A stretch of 64,000 bases of DNA, taken from contig CM038716.1 of NCBI GenBank assembly GCA_021613375.1, forward strand, positions 3,525,184 to 3,589,183, in the 5' to 3' direction. The DNA is from Megaleporinus macrocephalus (lineage: Eukaryota > Chordata > Actinopteri > Characiformes > Anostomidae). The translations under genes and the position numbers were made by a program. A model generated the notes under the pieces. That model saw nothing but the letters and a program-made list of their open reading frames with translations, was not told the DNA's origin and did not search any database. Positions within the stretch are counted from its first letter, which is position 1. Each line of letters opens with the position of its first letter. Positions 1 through 12,019 of the stretch are shown here, one piece after another.

Positions 1-2624
1 TGCTCATTACTGGTATGCATGTTCTGTATAAACCAACTGTGGGACAGGACAGATAAGAAAGAGAGAAAGTCTGCGTCTGTGTCTGTGCGTGTGTGTGCAC
101 GTGTGTTAACATCAAAAGTGGAAAGCACGCGAGTGACTGTACTAGAGCTATCGAATCACTACTGTGACCTGGACACAACCATTAGACAAGTCCGGAACTC
201 GACTTTGTGGTAGTCGATCGGATTAGGCTTTTTTTCCATAATATATAAAAAAACAAAAAAAAAACAAAACTGAAATTAGTTTGTAGTTCATAGTACATTC
301 ATTATGCATGACATATTAATAAATAATGTTATATTTTCTAATATATTTTGTAAAATGTCACGCTAAATAATAAATAACCCAAAAATGTTATTCATTACTT
401 TTCTAGTCTTAGTCCAACTGTGCATTGTAAGCAAACTGTGATAGTTATTCCTTGTCGCTTCTTTTCTAAAAGTTAAATACAGTTGATGAATTTTATAATA
501 AATAAACAGCAAGACACTAGAAAGCTCAGAGTCTCAAATGACAGAAAAGTAATTTTATTTTAACACATAGAACAAAATGTTTCATTATATTTAAAGTTTA
601 GTTTTCACATGTACAGAGGAACTGCACTCGACTGGGGGATCAGGACAAGAAAAATAAGACTAAAACGATTCAATCATTCTTTAAACTAAGAATAGAGTAC
701 TACAACATTATGGTGTACTAAAGTATCATTTGGAACATTGTACTTGGCTCTAGTATTACTGAAATTAAATATCTACACTCTATTGGCCATATGCAGAAAC
801 TGTTGCTGTGTCAGTCAAAGCTTCTGCTCAAGGCACATAGTATCTTCCATAGTACATACTACATCATAGCATTCAGACTATTGCTACACGCTGCCCCATA
901 CAGACTGGACTAATCCCAAACACACATATTTAACTGATTCATTTACGATTTATGACAACCTGAAATACACTTTGTACCTTTTGATATTATGCAGTGACGG
1001 GATGCCAGAAAAATAGCACGTCACTGGCTGCATGCCTGAAGATCAGCTCAGCATGGGGTGAAGTGGGTAAATAATAGTAAACGATGACTTAATTTAAAGT
1101 AGCAGAGATGCATGCAAAACCTGCTTTATAATTAGTTTACATCATGACAGTAGGCGGCTGATGGCACGCCAGATATTCCATTACTGTCATTGGAGCAGCA
1201 GTGAAAAAAATGCCAGAATCAAGAGCATCATAACACCAAGCTCGGTGAAACGTTCCCTATGAACTTTTCCAACTTTCGCCTTCCACTGTGGAGGTGGAAT
1301 AAACCGGACGCTGAGATTTTTAGACACCAAACCACACAATCTTCACTAAACTGCGCTAAATTTACACAGATGACACCGTCACCATGGCAAAGTTTCCATA
1401 ACTGCATGCTGCTGTCGGCTGTTCTACCGCTATGAGGCGTGGAACATCTCAGTATTTCTAAAGGCCACGCGAACGAACGCACACGTCTGTTTAAATGCAG
1501 CTGATTAATGAAGCCAATTTGGTTTTGATAGCAGAATAATAAGCTGAGCAGTATTAACATAACACATACATGCGCATGTAACTAAGCATCCCCGTGCTTA
1601 TTAACGGAGGGAGAGAGGAAGAGATAGGAGGAGAGAATATATTAGATTCTATTAGAATATTCTAATTATAATAACATGTTATTATAATATTCGAACGGTA
1701 ATGGTTAATCTCAGTCTGCGGCTAATAAATGCTAATATAACAGAACAACTGCCCTCAGGTCATTTCTCTCCTTATAGAGCCCGTTACATGCCATGTTTTC
1801 TCAGTTTGACCATGAGATGACTTTGAGCGGAGTGTGGTTTTACACACACACATACACTCACAGTTCTAGCGGTCAGCAGCAGTAGCCGCGCGTATAAACG
1901 CTGTATTCATTTAGGCTACGGTCACTCGGCCATGTGTTCTGAGTGTGTGTGTGTGTGTGCTCGCGTGTGGGCGTCCCTGAGGGCCGGTGTTCCCGGGAAT
2001 GATCCGTGTTTGATGGGAACGTTAAGGTGGGAATGAAGAGAGCTGGACGGAACTCAGCCGTGGTGAGAATCCCTGGCGAATTCTCTGAGTGTGTGTGCGC
2101 GCGTAGAAAATTTGAACGAGAGAGTGCTGGCTAAAATATTTAAACTTGGAGACCTATTTAACTGAAAATATATTATAAATCTTAATTTAAAGTTCAGTAA
2201 CGTCAGCAACGCATTGAAAACCTATGGAATATAAGATGTGCTATAACTTATGTTAAATTTAGCAAAATAAATGATTGTGAATTTAACTGTGCATCTTGTT
2301 AGAGGATGTGTTTCATTTCTAGGTTTGCAATGATATCGCATTAATATTGATTCCAAAACTTCAACTTTATTGGTGTCATTGAAATTTCTGTTTGAAAGAG
2401 ATCTGGAAAGAATTGCTGTTTACTGATAGTACCCTTCCGCCCTGGTTTAGTCTTATATGCTTTAATAATGCAAAGTCTGCTGAAAACAGTGATATTTACT
2501 GATATTTTCAACGGAGTCTGGCACTAATAGATATGGCAAGAGTATATGGGATGCATTTTGAGATGAATGATGTGAAAAAACTTCTAGCACTTATCTGAGC
2601 CAGAGAAGATCCTTATATGTACAT
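1..2624. other. AT-rich intronic sequence, no gene seen
   Basis: Mostly plain AT-rich sequence with short GT runs (about 80-105 and 1943-1959). The stretch 1780-2080 is GC-richer and contains TTCCCGGGAA. No coding signal was found. A 24-bp palindrome near 1665 is listed separately. Confidence 0.6.
1665..1688. repeat. Perfect 24-bp palindrome
   Basis: The sequence is its own reverse complement over 24 bases, centred on ACATGT. A second perfect palindrome, ATTAGAATATTCTAAT, abuts it at 1651-1666, and GAATATTC/AATATTC motifs flank both. It may be a cruciform-prone site or the relic of an inverted-repeat element. Confidence 0.85.
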
Positions 2625-2626
2625 GT

Positions 2627-3914
2627 CACAGCCAAACGTTTTAGTACACTACCAGTCAAACGTTTTAAATCACTACCAGTCAAACGTGTTAGATACACTA
2701 CCAGTCAAACGTGTTAGATCACTACCAGTCAAACGTTTTAGTACACTACCAGTCAAACGTGTTAGATACACTACCAGTCAAACGTGTTAGATCACTACCA
2801 GTCAAACGTTTTAGTACACTACCAGTCAAACGTGTTAGATCACTACCAGTCAAACGTTTTAGATCACTACCAGCCAAACATTTCAGTACACTACCAGTCA
2901 AACGTTTCAGTACACTACCAGTCAAACGTTTTAGTATACTACCAGTCAAACGTTTTAGTATACTACCAGTCAAACTTTTTAGATCACTACCAGTCAAACG
3001 TTTTAGATACACTACTATTCAAACGTTTTATATACACTACCAGTCAAACGTTTTAGTACACTACCAGTCAAACGTTTTAGATACACTACCAGTCAAACGT
3101 TTTAGTACACTACCAGTCAAACGTTTTAGTACACTACCAGTCAAACGTTTTAGTATACTACCAGTCAAACATTTTAGTACACTACCAGTCAAACGTTTTA
3201 GTACACTACCAGTCAAACGTTTTAGTACACTACCAGTTAAACGTTTTAGTACATTACCAGCCAAACGTTTTAGATACACTACCAGTCAAACGTTTTAGTA
3301 CACTACCAGTTAAACGTTTTAGATACACTACCAGCCAAACGTTTTAGATACACTACCAGTTAAACGTTTTAGTACACTACCAGCCAAACGTTTTAGATAC
3401 ACTACCAGTCAAACGTTTTAGTACACTACCAGTTAAACGTTTTAGTACACTACCAGTGAAACATTTTAGTACACTACCAGTCAAACGTTTTAGTACACTA
3501 CCAGTCAAACGTTTTAGTACACTACCAGTCAAACGTTTTAGTACACTACCAGCCAAACGTTTTAGTACACTACCAGTCAAACGTTTTAGTACACTACCAG
3601 TTAAACGTTTTAGTACACTACCAGCCAAACGTTTTAGATACACTACCAGTCAAACGTTTTAGTACACTACCAGTTAAACGTTTTAGATACACTACCAGCC
3701 AAACGTTTTAGATACACTACCAGCCAAACGTTTTAGTACACTACCAGTCAAACGTTTTAGTACACTACCAGCCAAACGTTTTAGTACACTACCAGTCAAA
3801 CGTTTTAGTAACACTACCAGCCAAACGTTTTAGTACACTACCAGTTAAACGTTTTAGTACACTACCAGCCAAACGTTTTAGATACACTACCAGTCAAACG
3901 TTTTAGTACACTAC
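2627..3914 (+). repeat. Minisatellite, 24/25-bp unit, about 53 copies
   Basis: The unit reads ACTACCAGTCAAACGTTTTA plus GTAC, GATC or GATAC, giving 24- or 25-bp units. Three main variants of the core occur: AGTCAAAC, AGTTAAAC and AGCCAAAC. On the right side, GCC-GATAC units are often followed by GTC-GTAC and then GTT units, suggesting a higher-order repeat of about three units. The left end carries GTGTTAG variants absent from the right. The open frames across it are repeat artefacts. The core resembles the terminal inverted repeat of common fish Tc1-like elements (ACTACC.GTCAAAAGTTT). Confidence 0.95.
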
Positions 3915-5000
3915 AGCTACAAGTCAGATTCAGGCCTTAATTTCATAGACAATTATGTTGTCCTAGTTCACCTATTGACCCTCTAGAGTAACTGTGTATC
4001 TACAATTTCCACACACCTATTACAGGTATGAAAAGCGTTATCTGTCTCTCTGTGTTCTGTATCTCATTCTTCGCCATATGTGCCCATGTACACACACACA
4101 CACACACACTCACACTCAGACACAAACTGCCTTTAACAGTGCAGTGAACCTTGCACAAACACTTTTTCATTACAACAGACAATAGCCTGGTTAAATCTGT
4201 GCATGTGTGAATGTGTGTGTGAGCGGAGGGGGGATATATAGACCTGTCAGTAATAAATCCGGCGTTAGGTCCATCTTCACATTCATGGGTTAATGAACTC
4301 TCCCTCTCTCTCTCCCTCTCACTCTGGGCAGCACGCTGGGCCTGTGTCTCCATCCACACTCCTCTCCTCCAGATTTATCTCTCTGTCTGCCTGAACAAAA
4401 GAGGGCTGAGCGAGGGCAGGAAAGATAAAAAGAGGACGAAAAGAGGAGGGTGGAACGGAGACCCTTTGGACAGTACCGGTTCATCCCATTAGGAGAATAA
4501 TGTTATATCATGGTGGATTTAATGATGATATTTTATTCAATACAAAACGCAGTCATATGCCACTTGTAACTGTACTGCTGCATGTTCTATCTGGATTATA
4601 CTATATGTAAACATACATTTCCACCCTAAACGCTGCTTATGAATGTCCCTTCAAGATGCAATGCCAAATGGTATTGTCAAATATACTTGTGATATCTCAG
4701 TATCTGAGTTTTAATGTTTAATTATGGTGGAGGATAGGACCACTGCATTGCTTAGTGTGTAGTGTGTACATTTTAACAACATGGGTTAAATATTTGGAGG
4801 ATAGCAAAACCCAACTGGGCTACTGAACTAGCTAACACCAGTGGGTGTTTACCAGATTGCCTAGTCTAGTTACTTCCCCATGCTTCCATCGCTTCTCAAA
4901 ACCACAAATTCACAGATGACAAGCACATGAAGGCAGCACCTGACCGCTGTGGCCTATCTAACCGAACCTGGCCATTTTTCTATTGTTACTGTACTCTAAC
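3915..5000. other. Intronic sequence with a short (CA)n run and a possible regulatory patch
   Basis: Holds (CA)n at 4090-4109. The 4235-4300 stretch is repeat-free, with AATAAATCCGGCGTTAGG and a GGGTTAATGA motif. The rest is AT-rich or pyrimidine-rich. No gene was seen. Confidence 0.45.
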
Positions 5001-5140
5001 TGCCATGACCTATCAATGACCCCAGGACGTTGTCATGACAGCAGGTTCCGAACTCACCGGCCGCTTCCACAGGGTTATAGGTTGAAGGTCAAACTGATTC
5101 TGGGGCAAGGTCACGGGGTCGGACGATCCCACAGACGATA
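5000..5140. promoter_or_regulatory. Candidate regulatory element with a DR5 nuclear-receptor site
   Basis: A GC-richer, repeat-free block in AT-rich surroundings. TGACCT at 5006 and TGACCC at 5017 are separated by five bases (minus strand GGGTCA-N5-AGGTCA), the layout of a DR5 retinoic acid response element. Two further AAGGTCA half-sites lie at 5085 and 5107. Function is inferred from motif content only. Confidence 0.45.
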
Positions 5141-6140
5141 AGTAAAACACATAGTTTCAGTTGTCCTAGGAAAGTCTGCAAAAGACTTTCAAGGCTGTAA
5201 GTGTTTTTCAAGCGTTTTGAAACTGGAAATAAGAAGCCTGGTTATTATTGTTATTACTCTGTATTGTTATTATGTACTATTACAGAATTAAATGTTTGCT
5301 CAAAGTACATAATGTAACAAGTGTCTACTCATCAGTCTGTGACAGCAGTCACATTCCTTCACATGCGACATGGTGCACTAGGGGTTCATTTCATTCCCAC
5401 TAGGCCGAAAGACCATTCTCACACTTTGGTGTTCATTAAGCATAAATAGTAGCAATAAACAGCTTTTGGGGGTGTTGTAAACAATGGCTGAGATCACTGC
5501 CCATTCCTAAATAGATCAATAATTTAATTAAACAGACTTAGCAGAGTTTCCACTCAATCAAGTTGAGCGGTTTGACTTCAGCTAAAAAGTTCCAAGGTAA
5601 CCGATTGAAAACAAGAGCAAAACTGCACCACAGAGTGAAGGCAGGGCTGAACAATAAAAGACAGACTTTTTATTTGTGATTAAAAATGCTCATAAACATT
5701 TATACTCAAAAAAATAATTGCTTTATTCATTGGCATACATCCAATCCTGGAAACTCATCTGCAAAATTAGCATTTAGCCTTGAGAAACAGACCCCATACT
5801 TGGTGAGTAGTTTACAGTAGAGTACAGAAACAGGACTCTAGTTGTGGTGCTCGGGGCACTCGCTAACGCTGCTAATGTTTACAAAGGCAAAGAGTGGGAA
5901 GAATCAAATCTGCTGCAGGACTTTTTTCTCCTCCAGAAAGGAAATCTAATAAGTGCTAGTTGCTGTAGTCTGTCCGTTTGGTGATGTGTGATGCGGTTTG
6001 AACATAAACATCCAGTCTGCTCCATTCTTCATTTTACACAAACCGTCACAGTTGCATTCCTCGCGGTTCAGTCTCCAATGTTTTTTTCGGTCCCAGATGA
6101 CACTGAATGTGTTCAGAGGTGCACTTTCACACACATTATA
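5141..6140. other. AT-rich intronic sequence, nothing recognised
   Basis: No repeat family, RNA gene or coding signal was recognised. The translations here are short and unlike known proteins. Confidence 0.5.
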
Positions 6141-6144
6141 TATA

Positions 6145-6265
6145 TTTCCAATGGGATGCCTGGCACAGTCGTCTGCCGTGGCATGCTCCGTTTACGTAGC
6201 TCGCCACTGAGCTCGGTGCAGCCATAAACAGCATGCCGCGGCAGAAGCGCAGGGTCATACAACAG
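6145..6265. promoter_or_regulatory. Candidate conserved non-coding block
   Basis: Repeat-free, GC-rich segment (GTCGTCTGCCGTGGCATGCT, then GCCATAAACAGCATG) between AT-rich flanks. Its composition suggests constraint, but conservation was not tested. Confidence 0.3.
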
Positions 6266-7082
6266 TCAAATGTTTTTAACTTTGATGTGACGTGTGAACT
6301 AGCTTTTTGTCCATGCTGGGGGGACTTCCGGACACGCCAGCTGGTCTCCTATTGGCCACTTTAAATGAAAATTTTAAGGGAGGCTAAAAACCCGCAACCA
6401 CTTGGAAGTTTGATAATGCTACTAATTTCAGATGGAAGTGTGATGACAATGCAGTGATTGTGTGATGGGTCTTTAGCACTGCAGTAGTGGCTCCTACTGG
6501 GAAATTTGCACTTGACTGGTCAAATGACAAGTTGTGTTGATTTGTATATGAAAACAACACATTGTTTACGGGGAATAAAAATAAAAGTAGCATTTTTCTT
6601 TACATCAACACAAATTTTCTAATACAAAAATCAAATAACAAAATATAAAACATGGCAGAACTTTTCTAAGGGCCACATGTTTATTAAATTCACTAAATAT
6701 ACAGCAATGTTGTGCCTTAAAATGTGGAAAAATATGCCAGAGTGTCCAAACAGCTCTGTATGACATTGAATTTTTGTTTTTTTTTTAATAGCTAGTATGT
6801 TGATATCTTATTTGCACATGACGTTTAGGCCAAGTTTAGTTAGAGGCCCTTTATAGTTGTAGCGTATATCAGGAAATGGTGTGCTTACAAGCTGGGGCTT
6901 TGTATACCATCCTATCCAGACACCACCGCACTGCTAGTTTTCAGAACATCCCAAACTAGTGCACTACATAAGGCATGATCTCAGCTCTGTATGTGCTTGT
7001 TTCTGTTTCATTGATGCTTTAAATGAATCTTTAACAATGATGCTCTCACTAAAAGATCATGTAAGAAAACCTTAACCAAAAG

Positions 7083-7113
7083 TCATATGCAAATAGTTGT
7101 GCACTCCTAGTCA

Positions 7114-7207
<94 letters not shown>

Positions 7208-7473
7208 TTTTGTTTTGTTTATTATTATTATTTTTTTTTTCTAATTTTATCAGTTGTATTGCACAATTATGGTTTACTTCTACTGGAAAGATGTGCAAAA
7301 GATGTGGCACATCTTAAATTGTATGTTTGTTTTTTTCCAGATGTGTTCTACAAAGAAACGCCCTAAAATTTGTGGAAAAACATATTTAGGTATGTTGAGG
7401 ATGTGTTAACTTTAAAATCAACAAGACATTTATTGTTTGACCAGGGGTGGCCCTACTTTTGCATACAACTGTA
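7083..7473. mobile_element. Possible MITE with a (TA)n run inside
   Basis: The left end (TATGCAAATAGTTGTGCACT, then CCTAGTCA) resembles the reverse complement of the right end (ending CCTACTTTTGCATACAACTG). Both read TATGCAAA.AG......CCT.GTCA from the outside, as in fish Tc1/mariner-type MITEs. The microsatellite at 7116-7202 has expanded within it. Confidence 0.5.
7116..7202. repeat. (TA)n microsatellite, 87 bp
   Basis: Alternating TA with one C interruption near 7171. Confidence 0.97.
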
Positions 7474-7479
7474 TTTAGT

Positions 7480-7615
7480 TCCACAGATAAAGCACGGTTC
7501 AGCAACGCGGGCACATTATTTACGTTGCAAGTATGTGACGGACTCGTGCTGTGACCAGACCCATCCAGAGTTCATGACCTACACATGACCCCAAAGAGAC
7601 CTGGGTTCAGTGGGA
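7480..7615. promoter_or_regulatory. Candidate regulatory element with a second DR5 site
   Basis: Repeat-free block. TGACCT at 7575 and TGACCC at 7586 are five bases apart, again GGGTCA-N5-AGGTCA on the minus strand. A TGACCA half-site lies at 7552. Orientation, half-sites and spacing match the 5006 site. Confidence 0.45.
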
Positions 7616-7904
7616 AAGAATCCTCCTCCTCTCTCACTCTCTTTCTCTCTCTCTCTCATTGTCTCTATCTCTACGTTCAAGAAAAAAATGCCAAAGCAAT
7701 CTGGAATCTTCTGAGGATATCCACAAGTCCCTTGTGAGCGTGTGTGTGCGCTTCAAGGCTAAACAAAAAACATCACATCCATGTGGAAATTAATCAGCCA
7801 TCCAACAGTTTTTTCATTAACTGCTATGAAGAAGCAAGACGTTTGTGTATTAGCGCGTATATGTGTGTATGTGCGTGATTGCGCATGGTTTTGCCTCAGA
7901 AACT

Positions 7905-8000
7905 TTTTTTTTGTATTAAAAGTGCAGATTAATGGGTGAATTTGATCTCAGCGGAGAGGCTTGGGGAGAGTGTTTAAACTTGCCGTGATAAGGACGCTTC
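7905..8000. promoter_or_regulatory. Candidate conserved non-coding block
   Basis: Contains GCAGATTAATGGGTGAATTT and CTTGCCGTGATAAGGACGC, repeat-free sequence between simple-repeat regions. Support is compositional only. Confidence 0.25.
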
Positions 8001-8280
8001 AAACACGCACGCACACGTGTGTTTACACCCTAGGAGCCTGGCACTGTTATCAGGACCCAGCAGCACCACAGCACTCGTTTACTCCTTCTCCCCCCTGTGA
8101 CTTAAGTGTGTGCGTGTGGGGGGGGGGGAGTCTTAAGGGTTAGTACAGCAGGGGGGGAGAGCGATAGATTTGGAGCAGAGCCAGAATCACGGTAATAGCG
8201 AGCAAATTTTTGGTCTAAATACACGGAAACAAACCTCACGCTTCCACTTCACCCACTATATTATAGGCCTTTAAGGTAAC

Positions 8281-8980
8281 CTTAACCCACTGGTCAGCAT
8301 GAGCTTATAAGTGGATATCATGGTCTTATAGGGGTTTCCAAACTTTTACATGCTATGACCCACCTGTATAGGTAAACGAAAGCGTCCGCATTCAGTCAAA
8401 ACACTGTGTTGAACTTAAATAAAAAATCTGATAGTTCCAAAATTATAAATTAACTATACATAGAAAGGAATACTTTTTTTTTGACATCATTTTGCTTCAT
8501 GTAGTATTGGATGATTCCGGTCCACTGAGCTTTGCTGTATGTTTCATTCACTGTGTGATGACCTTGTCCAAAGCTTGCGATGTTGCATGCTTTTCTTTTT
8601 TAAGCATGACCAGTATAGTGACTCTAGGCCTTGATGACCCCAGACATTGCGAAGTGAGTGAGGTTGTCTGGATCTCTGACAATCAGATCCAGTCGGCAAC
8701 GATGTCGAGTTCTGCTATGATCTCTGCGGTGCAAAAATTCTGGGAAATCAGGTCCCGATTGTTTACCTTGTAACAACTTGGGCATTCACCAAAAAAGCAA
8801 TGAGAAACACCAGCTCTGACCACTGCGGTTATGTCCAAAGTTACTGTAAAAGGGTCGACTGTATTTCCCAGCTTGTCCGACCTAGCATACGCTAGGGTCA
8901 TTACCTCAAACACTGCAGCCAAGCCCTCAGGCTAAATGGAGTTGGGCAGGTGTTGGACAACTAATTTGGATGGACTGATA
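8281..8980. other. Intronic sequence, nothing recognised
   Basis: Moderately AT-rich and unique-looking. Short open frames on both strands lack recognisable motifs. Confidence 0.45.
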
Positions 8981-9345
8981 TACTATAAGGACAAAAGTAT
9001 TGGGACACATCCCTTAATCACTGAATTTGGGTATTTCATTTATTCCCATTGCCACAGGTGTACAAAACCAAGCAGCTAGCTATGCCATCTGCCTTTACTA
9101 ACATCTGTGAAAGAATAGGTTGTTCTAAAAGGCTCAGTGTATTCCAGTGTGGTGCTGTAATAGAATGCACCATTGCAACCCAAAGACTTGGCGGTCACCA
9201 AACACAATGACGAATCACACTTCTTTAACTGGCAGTCTGATCCAGGCAAACATTACCTGCCGGACTGCATTGTGTCGACCGTAAGGTTTGAAGGGAAATC
9301 TTAATGCTTCAGCATACCAAGACGTTTTTGGAGTGGCTCGCACAC
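8981..9345 (+). pseudogene. Tc1-like transposon fragment with transposase relic
   Basis: The left end reads ACTATAAGGACAAAAGTATT, the terminal repeat of a common fish Tc1-like family, followed by its usual leader and 5' transposase region. After an internal deletion, 9208-9290 encodes NDESHFFNWQSD and YLPDCIV, recognisable from the middle of Tc1 transposases around the second catalytic Asp. The reading is broken and the right end was not found. Confidence 0.8.
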
Positions 9346-10790
9346 TTTTTTCCTACTTGTAGGAAACATAGGTAGGTAGTACATAGGCGTTACTGCGCAA
9401 AGGCATTAAAGTAAATTATATGAAATGCTGCTTATCTGATCAGTAAGCACTGACATTATAATACATACAAATAAACAAAGGAAGAATACATTGTGATATG
9501 ATGTAATCTGACTAGTTTCCTAACCAGTATGTACAGTGACAATCCAATACCTAGCTATTCGATTAAATCTAAATTCAATCTTATGATATAATTTAACAAA
9601 TTCCTGCAATGGCTGGTCTAACCGCATCCCTCCAACCAACATATCAATAAAACATTATTGTTAATTGTTTATTTATTTTCTTTATATCTCTATGTACCAT
9701 GCACATTTTATTTCCTACCCAAAATGACTGGTGAACCTACATTTTGAGTTATAATTTGTAAATGTAATGCAGTAATATGTTATTGTTTTAAATCAATAAC
9801 TTATTGTAAAACTATCATGAACTAATGTGTGTACATAGCCCTTACACATTTCTGTAAGGGAGCTTCTAGAAACATAGTATTACCATTACTATGAACAATT
9901 CTGACTCTACAAGTTACTTTAATGAAGCATCTCACACCAAACCACTCTGAATAATTTTAACCTTAATATTATTATGTGGAAATCCACTTCACTGTAGCAT
10001 TCAAATGTAATTATGCAATTATATATATAAAACATGAACGGGAAACTTGCTTAACCACTGCTGTGTTATCCCAGGTGGCTAGGATGTTGCTGTGGTATCC
10101 AGGGTGGTTGTGATTATACATATATGTGTTTATATGTTTTTATATGCTTTTTATGTCCTAAATATAGTTACTGTATTCAAAGCATTTCATGACCTATTTA
10201 AATTATTAATACTGTACTGGTCTGGTTGCACCATTTGACTTGCTGGTTGGTTTTCAGACTAATTTAAAGCTAAACAAACATCTACTTAGACACCCACAGA
10301 AACCTTAGCTGTTGAACTGTATACTTGCTTTTTCAAAGAATTCAACATTTTTATAATAATGACACACTTTTATGGTTTTCCTGAGGTCATACAATTTGAT
10401 GTGGAAAATCTAACCATTCACTCTAAGATTACTTTTTGTTTCTAGGCTACAGACCTTGGCATTGCATCATTAAGGTTTTTTACTTCTATCTCATTTTCCT
10501 TAACTATTTACTTAGAATTTCACATAACTTAATTTCCTACTTTGATAGCTTACTTGTTTAACATTTTGGAGGACAAATTTTATATGGACGCACTAGAAGT
10601 TGTTGTACTGTTGAATAATTTGATACGTCATATTTTTAGGAAAAAAATGGACCCAAAATATGCATGTTATTTAAATGACCCATGTTTCAATATCATACCA
10701 CAACAAAAAAACAGAAAAAAACTATATAATGAAATATCTCCTCTTCTACCTACAAACACAAGTTTGCAAGTTTGATGGAAGCTATGAGTG
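9346..10790. other. AT-rich intronic sequence, nothing recognised
   Basis: Long AT-rich stretch without identifiable genes or regulatory blocks. Open frames such as 10542-10775 have no recognisable domain and an AT-driven composition. Confidence 0.55.
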
Positions 10791-10959
10791 AGACATAACT
10801 AATCTTATATTATCATGCATCTTCGAAGGGTTATCTGGGGCCGTGTGCTCTGAGACTGAAAAAGAGTCTTTGGCGTGCAGGCGAGAGCAGGAACACTGAT
10901 GTATCTGTTATGAGTGACAGGCACTTAGGAAGTGTGTGTGTGATGTATACCCAGTAAGT

Positions 10960-11175
10960 GACAGCTACTCAGCGCAGTCGCCCCTATCCTCCTTTTTATT
11001 AGCCTAATTAAAAGACCTGCATTTGTCTCTGTGACGACCGCTGGCCCATCAAGGTGTTATTTACCGGCCAGGCATCCATGGTGATCCCCGTTGCGGTAAC
11101 AGCCAGCCTTGCTGATTGTTTCCCTGACAACAGAATGCATCATCATCGCACTCGCAGCTACTATCACACAGACAC
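10960..11175. promoter_or_regulatory. Candidate conserved non-coding element
   Basis: A repeat-free, GC-rich block with CTAATTAA at 11004 (homeodomain-type core), GTGACGACCGCTGGCCCATC and CATGGTGATCCCCGTTGCGG. It stands out sharply from the AT-rich 9.3-10.8 kb stretch. Further short blocks follow at 11210-11260 and 11310-11400. Inferred from composition and motifs. Confidence 0.45.
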
Positions 11176-11559
11176 ACACATGCACACGCTGGAGAAACGG
11201 ATGGTTCTGTCTGCTGTAAAAGCCCATTGTAGCCTTACTGAAGGTGGCGGTCATCAATAAGTGTAGCGTGGCTCTGTGTGAGTGTGTGTGTGATGGATAG
11301 GGCAACTGGCTCAGTGTAAATAGCCCTAATGCCTTATCTCTTATTTAAATGGAACTCTCTTATTTACGACTGCCACGAGGCCAAAGCTATCACATACAGA
11401 TAGATCCACGTACAGACACACCGGCCTTTCTTTTCTCGCCAGTCTGTCTCAGACACAACATTCATAAACACACCACACACACACATACTCATACACGCTC
11501 GCACACACACTGGGATGGATTTATTCTCAGTTGGCTGCAGGGAGATTTGATGGGAATGG

Positions 11560-11860
11560 GATAGTGTACGTATATGTGTGCACCTGATTGGGCAGCGCGC
11601 TCATCACCCCTTTCTAGACCTCCCGGCCCCGGCCCCACCCCGCTCGCCGTTAACAACGGGCCATCCGTTACCGTTCCGACGGGGAGAGTGACAGGCCTAT
11701 TTGCGGGGCCGATGGGCTGCTGTTGACTGATTGGACAGCAGATCGTCAGGGGCGAAGGCCTTGTGACAGCGCACACTTCCATTTGGGTGAAAAATCTGGC
11801 TAATGTGGCCAGTGCGTTCAGGCCGTTCACAGGAAAAGAGGGTACAGTTCCCAAATAATC
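11560..11860. promoter_or_regulatory. Candidate conserved non-coding element
   Basis: About 300 bases of unusually GC-rich, CpG-containing, repeat-free sequence (GTTAACAACGGGCCATCCGT, GATTGGACAGCAGATCG, TGACAGC). GATTGG is an inverted CCAAT box. It encodes nothing convincing in any frame. A long-range enhancer or other constrained element is the best guess. Confidence 0.45.
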
Positions 11861-12019
11861 TGATGGGATTGCACACTATGTATCTGTCCGTGTGGAACCC
11901 AGTCTGTCGCCAAACAAACTCCTGGTATGAGGAGGAACTTTGCAGCTGTGGAGAACCAGGCCTTCTGGGTCTTCAGAGAAGACCCAATGGCTTCATACGT
12001 AATATAATCAGTAATATAT

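Noticed and set aside
2711..3643. Long repetitive open frames (SLPVKRFRS-type and LTGSVLKR-type proteins)
   Set aside because: They are translations of the 24/25-bp minisatellite in different frames and both strands. 25-base units shift the frame, and there is no start context or non-repeat sequence.
2627..3914. CRISPR-like direct repeats
   Set aside because: Units are contiguous with no unique spacers, and the genome is vertebrate. The same reasoning rejects 49109-51380.
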